A stretch of DNA of 64,000 bases from Armillaria gallica (taxonomy: Eukaryota > Basidiomycota > Agaricomycetes > Agaricales > Physalacriaceae): contig JBANDB010000009.1 in NCBI GenBank assembly GCA_037576215.1, positions 2,666,001 to 2,730,000 on the forward strand. The letters run 5' to 3'. A program made the translations under genes and the position numbers. Under the pieces are notes generated by a model. That model ran no database searches. It was given only the letters and a program-made list of their open reading frames with translations, and was not told the origin of the DNA. Shown piece by piece: positions 11,670 through 21,200 of this stretch (position 1 is the first letter of the stretch; every line of letters begins with the position of its first letter).

Positions 11670-12248
11670 TCACAGTGGATCCCAAGGTTACATTCCTCAA
11701 TGAGCAAGTATTCTTAGCATCTCATTACCTGAAAGGGAAGGCCCATTCATTCTTCATCCAGAAAGTCTTAAAAAATCACTGGCAGTGGAAGCTACTCAAC
11801 TTCTACTAGGAGTTGTTTAATTTCTATTTCCTGAATAACTACAGAAAGAAGCTATATGATCAGATCAAGAAAGTGAAGCAAGGAAACCATACTGTATCTG
11901 TTTGCATATTATTTAGAGAGCAAGTTTAATCTTGTTGGTACCTATAATAAACATGACTGTGTGATCAAATTTTGGGATGGATTGCAGCTGAAAATACAGT
12001 GAGAGCTTACCTTGTAAAAGATTAGTGCTGAAGTTCATCACTGGAAACAGATTGTTGTGAAAGCTGAGCTTATTGAGCTGGCTGAAAATGAGTATGGTGC
12101 ACCTTCTACTAGGAAGACCTAAACTCATCCTTCAAGCAGTGGTAATAATAACCAGCAGTCTCGTAATCCTGGGAATGAAAAATATAACAAGTATTCTCAT
12201 CCTCAGAATAGTTCTTAAAATAGTAATACCAATAATGGCCAATCCTTG
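11670..12248 (+). pseudogene. gag: Retroelement X1 Gag, 5' fragment
   Basis: The plus strand encodes Gag-like text: DPKVTFLNEQVFLASHYL near 11,680, then KFWDGLQL near 11,970, then ELIELAENEYGAPSTRKT near 12,070 and an Asn/Ser/Gln-rich linker. Several stops interrupt it. The order (capsid, then linker before a zinc knuckle) is that of basidiomycete Retrotrans_gag proteins. The frame is cut at 12,248 by the minus-strand copia and continues without loss at 27,937, as the CCTTG duplication predicts. The element type beyond Gag is unknown. Confidence 0.6.
12244..12248 (+). repeat. Target-site duplication CCTTG (left)
   Basis: CCTTG here equals 27,932-27,936 on the far side of the minus-strand copia. 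It is 5 bp, the usual size for Ty1/copia. Confidence 0.85.
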
Positions 12249-12322
12249 TATTGTAATGAAGTAGAGGATGAATGTAAAGATGAGAATTAATTATGTCTCT
12301 CAAGTAAGAGACATGCTACTTA
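12249..12322 (-). repeat. Copia 3' LTR, outer fragment
   Basis: 74 bp that match 27,725-27,797 of the 5' LTR, including GAGGATGAATGTAAAGATGA and CAAG(T/G)(A/G)AGAGACATGCTACTT. It is cut at TA (12,321-12,322), where the mariner-type transposon inserted. Confidence 0.85.
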
Positions 12323-12430
12323 CAGGGTTTCTACAAAATAATGGGAATCGATTGAGTTTTTTTTTGAGTTACCATATGTAGTAATTTGATAGCCACCACT
12401 GTGTTCCACATCTTTCCTTCTTACCACAAT
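12323..12430 (+). repeat. Left terminal inverted repeat of the mariner-type transposon
   Basis: It matches the reverse complement of 23,930-24,034, including a T9 run, GAGTTACCATATGTAGTAAT and AGCCACCACTGT. The repeat ends at the start codon of the passenger gene. Confidence 0.85.
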
Positions 12431-13145
12431 GTCGTTTTCACTATCTGATACTGCTGGCAACATGGGTATGGATCATGGTGCTTCCTCTTCAGTGACAGAC
12501 CAATCTTCGGCAGGTGAATCTGCAGGTGACATCAATAGGGAGCTCATCCAAGGCATGATAAGTGATGCTCCAGCTGCAGGTGCATATGGCTATTCTCTAA
12601 AGAAAGATGCATTTACTGAGCTACTAATAGCTGCAAAATTCAAGGTATCAACACCACTTACAATTGGTGGCAATAACCTCAGCAAAAGGAAATAGCCTAT
12701 GCAAGCTGGCACATCTGATGAGCAACCCACCGCTAAACACTCAAAATCAGCCTCCAAAACTAACAATGAAGCCTTTGAATTTGTCAACTACGTATATATT
12801 TGCAAGAAGGACCCTCTGAAGGCTCAAAAACCACCAAGCCAGTCCAATGGCAAGATCAATTATGACTTGTACATTGAAAAAGGCCTATTCAAATTCACAT
12901 CCAACCAGCCTTTCAAAGACTACACCACTGTGATTGCAGCTATGCTACAATGCCATAAGTCAAAGCTCATCCTGGATGAGCTGAAGTACAAGCAGAAGGT
13001 CCCTCAAACATCACAAATACACTCTCTCACCAGTGACCTTGCCTTCACTTCATTGATTGAGGAGATGTGTGCAGTGAAGACAGTCAATAAACGGATCATG
13101 TACATCTTCTCTCCAGAACCCATGCACCCTGCTTCTGATGAGGCG

Positions 13146-13192
13146 GTGAGTCATCTCTTAATTCTATCCTTCTTTCTCTGACGTTTTTGCAG
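13146..13192 (+). other. Intron 1 of the passenger gene
   Basis: 47 bp, GTGAGT donor and TTTTTGCAG acceptor, with CTGAC as a branch-point candidate 15 bases before the acceptor. The flanking codons are GCG and TGG in one frame. Confidence 0.75.
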
Positions 13193-13510
13193 TGGTGGAT
13201 GACAACTGATGAAGATGGGCAAGAATTGGCACCATCTGGGTTTGACTTCTCACAGCTTGAATGACAGGGAACTGAAGATTCTATTGCCACACAAAGAGTA
13301 GATACTCCTGTTCATTTTCTATATTGGCTAACACTTGCAACATAGAAGAAATTTGATGATACTGTGAAGTCCTTCATTGTCAAACTAGAAAGAAGTTTTC
13401 TGGTGGACAACTTTCTGACACTTTTCCCTGGGTGACATGTTTATAAGAGTACAGCTGGATATTACTTTGATCTGGACCCTGGGGCATTGTCTTCCTGGGT
13501 GTTGCACTGG

Positions 13511-13556
13511 GTAAGTATCTATCTTTGCAATGGGATATAGTTCTAATTCACCCCAG
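13511..13556 (+). other. Intron 2 of the passenger gene
   Basis: 46 bp, GTAAGT donor and CACCCCAG acceptor, with CTAAT as a branch-point candidate. Splicing joins WVLHW to AQETTSED in frame. Confidence 0.75.
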
Positions 13557-14102
13557 GCTCAGGAAACCACTTCTGAAGACACTCCTCCAAACAACGCCTA
13601 TTTCAATACAAATAAGCACCTACATACTCCTAAAATACCCCCTGCCCAAACTAAAGCAACAAAGCAAGCCAATAACACTGCACCCATGCTGATTCCTGCT
13701 CCAACCATCTCTGACATGCCTTTTGGAGGAAACCTCTTAGAATACTTTCTTCTTCAGCAGCAGCAGCAACAACATCAGCAATTCCAGTAGATGCTGCAAC
13801 TGCAAATGCTGCAGACTATCCATAGCTCACTGAGTTGTCCCTCTTCCATTCCTTCTGCTCCTCCTTCTCCTGCCAAGATCCCAGTCATTTCACTTGAAGC
13901 ATTTTGTGCTCATTACGGAGTCAATGATGCTGATCATGACCACCTACAGGAGCTTGATTACACCCCTGGCAACAAGGACATCAAGATGCTTGAACAAGTC
14001 AATTGGAATGGCATTGGCTTCCTGGTGTTATTGTGGCATTCAATTCTGGTGAAGCATGATGCCTTCATCAAAGATGCCAAACTGGGCTTATGGATGGAAT
14101 GA

Positions 14103-14291
14103 TTGTGTCTCTTTGGTCTGTCTCTGTTCTCTTTGTCATCTGTATCACTTTTTATCTGTATCACTTTCTGTCTGTACTGCTTTCTCTGTTGTCTTTGCAG
14201 CTGTTTCACTGCTTCCTCATGTCCATTGCTTCTCTTGAATCATGTATTGCTTCTATTCACTGTATCACATATGTTCTTATAACCAAAGCCT
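14103..14291. other. Convergent intergenic spacer inside the mariner-type transposon
   Basis: Pyrimidine-rich on the plus strand, with a short imperfect repeat of CTGTATCACTTT(T/C) near 14,140-14,170. The two transposon genes end on either side. No polyadenylation signal is certain. Confidence 0.5.
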
Positions 14292-15081
14292 CTAAAATAT
14301 ATACCCTGCATGTTTGAACCATCCAAATGCCATCTCTGCTGTGATACAACCACACACATCTAAAAGTACCAGGATGGGGTCCTCATCATCATGGAGTATT
14401 GGCCCATTTTGTCTCAGATAAGCTTTCCCTGTTTCAAAGATCAATGAAATTGTTTCTGTCAGGAGAGCAAGAACATACATGTGCTGAACGATTCCTCAAT
14501 CAGGTTGAGGTCTGAAGAATAGGGAGGAAGATACAATATCATGACATCTGAATATATCAGACAAATCAAATGCTACACATCGCAATAGACTTATGAGACA
14601 TGTTGAGTACATCAATCAAGGTGTCGATATGATGAATCCTGCAGTTATCTATAACCAATACACTCTGCTTCTCTGGATACGGGTTCATGAGTGGTAGCTA
14701 TTATGTTCACATCAATGATTCACAAGTGACTGAAGAAATCCATGGATGTACTCACAACATCTTCAATGATGAAATCAAAGAAGCCAAAGGAGTCAAAGAA
14801 CCCTGGTTGTACCTGTGTTGTGATATATCCATCAATTGACATGGCCACAATCAATGAATACCGCTCGCCTCATACAAATACATCTTCCAAATCTGCCTCT
14901 TGGCCAATCAGTGAGTGACCATAATGATGGCCAAATGTCCTCTTATCTTTACTTGACTCATCCATTGTAATGAACTCAAACACAGTCTCTGAGAAGTTGA
15001 CTGGGTTGGTGACTCCTGCCAGATATACAGCCCGACATTGCTCATCCCATTCCAAGGCAATGGTGTGGAGAACTTTACGAG
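14292..15081 (-). pseudogene. Tc1/mariner-type transposase, C-terminal part (DDE catalytic domain)
   Basis: This is the downstream part of the transposase; the N-terminal part is at 23,526-23,868 beyond gypsy A. The ACGAG duplication joins the two in frame (LTR then KVLHTIALEWDEQCRAVYL). It shows the first catalytic Asp in TMDESSKDKRT, the second in VLVIDNCRIHH near 14,650, and the third acidic position in LPPYSSDLNLIEESF near 14,500. It ends at TAG after FKHAGYIF. This is the fungal DDE_3 transposase pattern. Several stops and frameshifts lie between the motifs (near 14,870 and 14,700-14,550), so it is dead although all three catalytic positions survive. The whole protein would be about 375 residues, a normal length. 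Confidence 0.85.
15077..15081 (+). repeat. Target-site duplication ACGAG (left) of gypsy A
   Basis: ACGAG is repeated at 23,521-23,525 directly after the 3' LTR. It is 5 bp, as usual for Ty3/gypsy integrases. Confidence 0.9.
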
Positions 15082-15483
15082 TGTTATGATTTATTCACTT
15101 TTTTCCTTTATCTTATCTTATCTCTCACACCGGACCGACCGGACCGCCATCCACAGGGGAATCATGCAATGTTCCCATGTTATCTCTCAATCCCCCATGT
15201 TCTCACTTCGCTATTGTGTGCTGTGGCTCCAAGTCCTTGTACTTCGTTATCAACCACTCACGGTCATTTTATGTTTAGACCTTCACCTTTCGTATTTAAG
15301 CAGTAGTTCTCACTTCATGTATGCCAGCCTCGAACTAACTTTAATCCATACTGAATCTATCGCTTAATTCTTCGCTGAGAATCTAAGGACTTAGCCGGAA
15401 CACCTATTGTTTAAGGAAATGTCGGTGACCGCCCGAACGCGAGACAGCCGGTGTTTATCCTTGATAGGAATTCAGGTCTAATA
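15082..15483 (+). repeat. 5' LTR of gypsy A
   Basis: 402 bp with a TATA-like TATTTAA at 15,293-15,299. The predicted RNA start is near 15,325, so U3 is about 240 bp. Compared with the 3' LTR, all differences are transitions. Confidence 0.95.
15293..15338 (+). promoter_or_regulatory. LTR core promoter and predicted RNA 5' end
   Basis: TATTTAA (15,293-15,299) lies about 30 bases upstream of AGCCTCGAACTAA (15,326-15,338). That 13-mer is complementary to the primer-binding site, which is what a self-priming element needs at its RNA 5' end. The exact start base is inferred. Confidence 0.65.
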
Positions 15484-15484
15484 A

Positions 15485-15497
15485 TTAGTTTGAGGCT
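15485..15497 (+). promoter_or_regulatory. Self-priming-type primer-binding site of gypsy A
   Basis: TTAGTTTGAGGCT starts two bases after the LTR end. Its complement matches AGCCTCGAACTAA in the LTR at 12 of 13 bases; the remaining pair is G-U. I know no tRNA 3' end that fits. Priming from the element's own RNA 5' end is established for Tf1/sushi-type gypsy elements. Confidence 0.75.
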
Positions 15498-15526
15498 TAC
15501 CCCTGCTCCTTAACTGGAGCCTACAG

Positions 15527-16756
15527 ATGTCGACACTCGAGATCCTATTGTCCGCGGTCTACCTCGGTGTCGGACTAGCATTCTTCGCAGCCACACTTAT
15601 ATTGGCTATCATACACTACCAAAGGACGACTCGTCGCAGACGCAACAGAAGAATTCAGTACTCTCCCCCACCTTTCAACTATGTCCTCCCACAGCAGCCA
15701 CCACCAGCACACTTCTACCCACCCTTACCGCCATGAGCCCCACCCGTCGACGAGCACGCTAGCCTCGACGGGAGAGACAAAGAAAATGTTCCTAGGGAGA
15801 TGGAAGTTGGCATTCAGGAAGGAAGCGATGGAGGTACTTCCGGAGCAAGACTCCCCTTTATTGAGCTTTCTACCAACCCGCCCTCCCCTCACCAGTCCGC
15901 CGGCACTACCCCCCATCCAGCAGCACGAGACGTTCCTACCGCCGCAGACCTGGCAAGGTACCTCATCTGACTCGGCTTGGGGCGACCAGGCCCTAGCGCA
16001 TCCCCAGCTGCAGAGCAACCTGCCAGTGGTCATCCTGGGCCTGACAGGATACCCGCAGTCGCCTCCGACCCCTACGAAATTTGCGTCAGTTCCACTTCCG
16101 AGCTCGACCTCGTCTGGGACAACCTCAACCTCCCCGTTAGCGCCTTCTTCCCCCATCACCCAAATCCCTATGCCGCCCCTCACTACTGGGATACCCCAGT
16201 ACGAATCACGACCCGGTCCCCCACTCCCCCAGTCGCCAGTGGACAGTCTTCGACGACCGAGGTCCCTCCACAAGGAACCCCAGAGGCCTCAAACAGACTC
16301 GCCATTCCAAGGCGAAGAAGGGAGCCGCCGAGGTCAGCAATCAGCATCGCGCAGGAGCTTGACCCCCACTACGAGGCCGATGAGCAGGGACTCAATTGGT
16401 TCGGCCGGGAAAGGAGAAGAGAGGAGGCAGAGCGAGCGGCAGAGTTCAGAAGAATCGATATCGAGGCAGGAAGGTTCGAGGTGAGTGACGAGCTGAGCAT
16501 CGATGACAGGGGAGAGACGGTATACCACACCGCCGATAGCTCCAGAACTGAGATACTCCCCGTCGAGGAGTATGTCAACGGCGTCGTCGGGAGAAGGAGC
16601 CCTTCCCCAAGCCCCATCCCAACCCTCGAGATCCCGAACACTCCCCCAGCCGACCACCCCGATAACCATCGCCCGGGCGCTATACCTCCTGTCGACAGGG
16701 AAACTGGTCCAGGTCCCCGCCGTCCTCCTCGCTGCAACCCTGGAGGAGCTCTTTGA
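15527..16756 (+). pseudogene. Gypsy A ORF1: N-terminal membrane anchor plus disordered Pro/Ser-rich region
   Basis: Frame 2 is open from ATG 15,527 to TGA 16,754 apart from TGA at 15,734 and 15,968, both explicable as CGA. Residues about 5-30 form a strong hydrophobic helix (LLSAVYLGVGLAFFAATLIL) followed by an Arg-rich stretch, the pattern of a signal anchor. The rest is rich in Pro, Ser, Thr and charged residues, ending with PVEEYVNGVVGRRSPSPSPI. Gypsy B copies have the equivalent ORF with an unrelated-looking but equally hydrophobic N-terminus. The Gag ORF overlaps it in the +1 frame. I know no function for such an ORF; targeting of Gag to a membrane is a guess. Confidence 0.65.
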
Positions 16757-18242
16757 GCACTTCAGGCAAGAACTGCTAGCAGATCAAGACTGGGCCTTGA
16801 CACCGGCTGGGAGGGATTATGCCCATTACGGATACGATTATATATTGAAAGAAGAGGCCATCCATTTTGCGTGCACCGCCTACAACATGATTCATCACGA
16901 TCGCCAGACTGAGGTACCAGCGAGGTACCAGCGGCCCCAGATAGACCTACCCCCGATTGCGTATATGCCAGAACCAATGGATGACGAACCACTGGTACCG
17001 CCGAGATGGGCGGCCGTACCTAACTACCCAAGATGGGAACCGGGTTACGTGCCAACACAGCCGAGCTATGCATACCCTCACGGGTATGGACCACCAGGCA
17101 TGCAGAAAACATCCCGACTCTTCGCCGCCGTGATCACCAGCGACGGTGCGGGACCATCAAACGTGCCCCAGATACCTCTCCAACCGCCTGCCAAGCTGCA
17201 ACTGCCATCTGGCCCACCACCAAGTGGACTGCCGCCGCCTCCCGCCCCTCAAAGGTGGGCGCCACCATGCTATCTCCCACCGCCGGGATCACCCGATCCC
17301 CCTGCTCCATGGATCCTCGACCCAGCCAACCTCGGGCCATGGTCATCGTTAAAACCCGAAATGGTCAAAATCCCCGAGAACTTCAATGGTGACTCCAATG
17401 ACATCGCCCGGTTCTTCTCCCAGTGCGACATGTACTTCTCGGTATTCAATCAGCACTTCTACCACCACCCGCACAAGGTCATCTTTTGTGTGTCATGCTT
17501 CACCAAGGACGCACAAATATGGTGGGAGCTATGTGCCCGAGGATTAGGAAGGGACCAGTATGGCTTCCAGCTCTACCCACCTTTCGAAGAATTTGTCGAC
17601 GAGGTCAGGCGGAGGTTTTGGAAAGACACCAACGCTGAAATCAAGTTTGCTCAGTGGGAAGCACTTCGACAAAGCCACTTCCCTGACGGCGACTTGTTCT
17701 TCCAGCAGTTCGAGTCATTAGCTTTTGAGGCAGGTGTCCTAGGCATCGACATGATGATGGTCGCCCAAGTCAAGAAGGCATGCCGGTCGTCAGCCAAGGA
17801 CATTATCTACGCCTCAGACGCGGACGTCCCCGGCAGTTATCATGAGTGGAAACAGCGGATACTTCGCATTGATCATAACTGGAGGACGTGGAAAGCAGAG
17901 CAGTGCGGGGGAAAAGTGGTGGAATGGAAACAGCAGACCAAGACGAATATGACCCTGATGACAAAGGGGAACCAACAGCAACAGAGCAGCGTCCCGGAAA
18001 AGGTAATGGGAACTGGCACGACATATGGAGGGCAGGGGAAGCCCATGGACATCGATGCGGTGCACGCCAAGACCAAGTGCTTTGGATGTGGCCAACTTGG
18101 GCACTTTAAACGAGACTGCCCCAAACGACCCAAGACGAAGGAAGAGGCGCTCCGCCGATGCGCCTACTACTGGGACAATATAGTGCCGAACGAGAAGACG
18201 GATTTGAAGATTGAAGAAGTAAAAGACGGCGCCGAGCAGTAA
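16503..18242 (+). CDS. gag: Gypsy A Gag (capsid and nucleocapsid)
   Basis: A 579-codon open frame. Similarity to gypsy B Gag starts only near 16,665 (ARALYLLSTGK against PEAIHLFSDVN), so the true start may be upstream in ORF1 with a +1 shift, or an ATG lost at this point. A Pro-rich linker (residues about 200-280) is followed by the Retrotrans_gag capsid domain from PENFNGDSNDIARFFSQCD to about residue 460. It includes WELCARGL and RRRFWKDTNAEIKFAQWEAL. A CCHC zinc knuckle, CFGCGQLGHFKRDCP, lies near residue 526. Gag forms the particle and binds the RNA. The TAA stop is conserved in gypsy B. Pol follows in the -1 frame. Confidence 0.85.
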   Translation: MTGERRYTTPPIAPELRYSPSRSMSTASSGEGALPQAPSQPSRSRTLPQPTTPITIARALYLLSTGKLVQVPAVLLAATLEELFEHFRQELLADQDWALTPAGRDYAHYGYDYILKEEAIHFACTAYNMIHHDRQTEVPARYQRPQIDLPPIAYMPEPMDDEPLVPPRWAAVPNYPRWEPGYVPTQPSYAYPHGYGPPGMQKTSRLFAAVITSDGAGPSNVPQIPLQPPAKLQLPSGPPPSGLPPPPAPQRWAPPCYLPPPGSPDPPAPWILDPANLGPWSSLKPEMVKIPENFNGDSNDIARFFSQCDMYFSVFNQHFYHHPHKVIFCVSCFTKDAQIWWELCARGLGRDQYGFQLYPPFEEFVDEVRRRFWKDTNAEIKFAQWEALRQSHFPDGDLFFQQFESLAFEAGVLGIDMMMVAQVKKACRSSAKDIIYASDADVPGSYHEWKQRILRIDHNWRTWKAEQCGGKVVEWKQQTKTNMTLMTKGNQQQQSSVPEKVMGTGTTYGGQGKPMDIDAVHAKTKCFGCGQLGHFKRDCPKRPKTKEEALRRCAYYWDNIVPNEKTDLKIEEVKDGAEQ

Positions 18243-21200
18243 ATGATTCGACTGACTTGGCGAAGGACTTAGTTTCATCCAGTACGCCCTTAACGCCTGC
18301 TAGCAAGGCTCATTGTACTTCTGTAGTTGAACATACACATTCGAATATACCCTCTTGCGACTTCACTACCAGGACCAAAATTAAGAAAGAATCAGCACAG
18401 GATGTTGGGAACAACTCACCGACTAAGCGTTTGGCAAGTAACTCATTGCGAGCGAAAGCATCGAATGAAAAGGCACCCACCATAGTGCTACCTGTCATAA
18501 CAGCGCCTAACCCGCGACTGGATGGGGCAAGGGAACAAGCGCCTAGCGCTCCCCTTGAAGAAACGGCCCCTGGCAAGGGGAGCACCGCAAATGAAGAGCC
18601 AGAAACACTCAAGCGGTCGACAGTGCCGCCTTTGGCCACGGCACAAGCAAAGGTGACAGCCGTCACCGGGCTGAAGGAGGAGGATTCTCCGAACGCCATG
18701 CGCAGCGGACTGATAACACAGTCTGATGACAGGCAGCCTTGCAAGAGTCCCGGGTGCACGAGCCAGCATCAAGATGATGGCTGGAATCAGGTCGGCAGAG
18801 GCCCTAGGCGGGAGCCAAATGACTCGCTAAGTCCGGCAGGAACTGACCGGGCCGGTAAGTCCGTTCATTCGGCACAGGTCGAGTCTGCTGTCTGCGCAAG
18901 CGACGGCCCTGACGTCCAGATGAGCTTGCGGCATTCCAAACACCCCCTAGGCGATCCCGACGAAGACCAGCGAGTAGCAAGAACTGTTGGATGCGCAACA
19001 GCCCCGACCAAGGCAGCCGAAGGGACGGAAGCTGCTAGCGCCCAGGCGGTAAAAAGGGGGCCTAAGGTACAGATGGAGGAGATCCCAGACGACGAAGATG
19101 ATACGAGTTTCCGACATAGTCAGAAGGCTAACCAAAAATCCCCTGTAGCTCCTGAGGTGACCCAGTCGACAGTAGCAGAACCCTCAGGTTCTAGTGTGAA
19201 GACTGAGAAGGTCCCACACCGTTGGCTCAAGCCCTTTGAGGCCAAATGGACATTACGCGGGATTAAGGACGCAAAGACCGAGTCGGAAGCCAGGGCCATC
19301 CTAAAGAACTGGATTCATAAAACCCGGGTAGAGGAAGTAGTCGACGAGATGATTGAAGGGTTGTGGACCAAGATCAATGCACTGGACATAATGTATGAAC
19401 TCCAACAACCCCGACGCTACGTCTGCCGATTAAGCAAGAACGATAAAGCCTTGACAACCAACATCCAGATTGGGGTACCAGGGGGGCTCAGCTCTATAAC
19501 CTCCTCGGCTCTAGTTGACAGTAGCTGTACTAGCAGTGCCATCAGCCAAACCTTCGTAAAGGCCCACAATCTCCCCACCTGAGCAACGGCGGCGCCCATC
19601 ACAGTCTACAATGCAGACGGATCAAAGAACAGCATGGGACAGATCACCGCTTATGCCATGCTACGCATCACCATCGGAGATCATGCCGAAAACATCGACT
19701 TGGCCATCACTGAGTTACAAGATTGAGACGTCTTCCTCGGACACGACTGGTTAATGAGGCACAACCCGCTGATCAATTGGCAGACCGGGAAGATGACCTT
19801 CGCCCAGTGCCAGTGTCGTCATATTCCGGTTCCATTACCAGACGCAGATCCATATGACAAATGGGACGAAGAACTCGAAGAGGGTGACACCATTCTCGTG
19901 ATAAGCTTTGAAGAGGCTATTTGCGTCAGGGCGATGCAGCACGTAGCCAACGACCTAGCAGCCCAGGCCAACGCAGCAAAGCAGGCCAAATCATTTGAAG
20001 AAATGGTCCCCGACTGGTGCAGAGACTTCAAAGACTTATTTGATAAAGAAAACTTTGACGAACTGCCAGAACCAAAACCATGGGACCACACCATTGAACT
20101 CATTCCCAACGCCAATGCCAATCTTGACTGCAAGGTTTATCCCCTTAACTGAGCAGAACAGGAGGAACTAGACAAGTTTCTCGATGAAAACCTATCCAGC
20201 GGAAGGATACAACCTTCCAAGTCACCTATGGCATCACCATTCTTTTTTGTCAAAAAGAAAGACGGGAAACTGCGACCTGTCCAAGATTATCGGAAGCTGA
20301 ACGAGATGACGATTAAGAATCAATACCCGCTTCCTTTAATCTCAGAACTTATGGACAAGCTACACGGCGCCAAGTACTTCTCCAAGCTAGACGTCCGGTG
20401 GGGATACAATAATGTTTGCATCAAAACGGGCGACGAATGGAAGGTGGCCTTCAGAACCAATCATGGCTTATACGAACCAACGGTTATGTTCTTCAGGCTC
20501 ACCAACTCACCCGCTACCTTCCAGTGGATGATGAACAACATTTTCAAGGACCTCATCGCTTCTGGAAAAGTTACCATTTACCTCGACAATATCCTCATTA
20601 TGTCCAAAACAAAGGAGGAACACCGTCAGATCACATGGAAGGTACTGGCCACTTTGCGAAAACACAAGCTGTTCCTCAAAGCCGAGAAGTGCGAATTCAA
20701 AGTCTTGGAGATGGAGTATCTTGGCGTTATCATTAGCGAAGGGAGCATTCACATGGACCCGGTCAAGATCAAAGGCATTCTCGACTGGCTGGCGCCGACC
20801 AAAAAGAAGGAACTCCAATCATTCTTAGGGTTCACTAACTTCTATCGGCGCTTCATAAAAAACTACAGCAAAATCGTGAAGCCAATGACTCAACTAACGG
20901 GTAACGACACATGGAAATGGGGCAAGGCACAGCAGGAGGCCTTTGAGCAGTTGAAGAAGCAGTTGGCCAAGGACGTCGTGCTCGCTATACCAACCAATGA
21001 AGGGAAGTTCAGGGTGGAAGCAGATGCTAGCGAAGGGGCCATCGGTGCAGTTCTCTCTCAAGAGCAGGATGGCAAGTGGAGACCGGTCTCCTTCCTATCC
21101 AAGTCGTTGTCAGTCACAGAGCGTAACTACGAGATCTACGACAAGGAGCTCCTGGCGATCATGCTGGCCCTCGAAGAATGGAGACATTACCTTATGGGCG

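Larger units (their letters stand above)
12429..14102 (+). pseudogene. Passenger gene of the mariner-type transposon (three exons, unknown function)
   Basis: The gene starts with ATG in a good context (CCACAATGTC) at the inner edge of the left terminal repeat. I infer exons 12,429-13,145, 13,193-13,510 and 13,557-14,102. Both introns are phase 0 with GTGAGT and GTAAGT donors, and the exon frames join exactly. The product would be about 527 residues: a Ser/Gly-rich start, a conserved-looking core (residues about 110-340), a Pro/Thr-rich linker, a poly-Gln block at about 13,755-13,787, and a C-terminal ~80-residue helical region after AKIPVISLEAFCAHYG. Stops at 12,693 (TAG), 13,262 (TGA), 13,343 (TAG), 13,433 (TGA) and 13,788 (TAG) break it; all fit C-to-T or G-to-A changes. 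I do not recognise a named domain. Similar hypothetical proteins seem common in agaricomycetes, from general familiarity only. Confidence 0.7.

Noticed and set aside
14603..14760. Possible independent small gene on the minus strand
   Set aside because: It is the second catalytic region of the mariner-type transposase in a shifted frame.
15725..16273. 182-codon minus-strand frame opposite gypsy A ORF1
   Set aside because: It mirrors the GC-rich, Pro-rich ORF1 and has no independent features.
18215..18242. Classical -1 slippery heptamer for Gag-Pol
   Set aside because: The overlap contains GTAAAAG but no X-XXY-YYZ heptamer, so I do not call a frameshift site although the -1 relation is conserved.
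17814..18278. 154-codon minus-strand frame over the Gag zinc knuckle
   Set aside because: Shadow of gag; no homologue of this frame in gypsy B.
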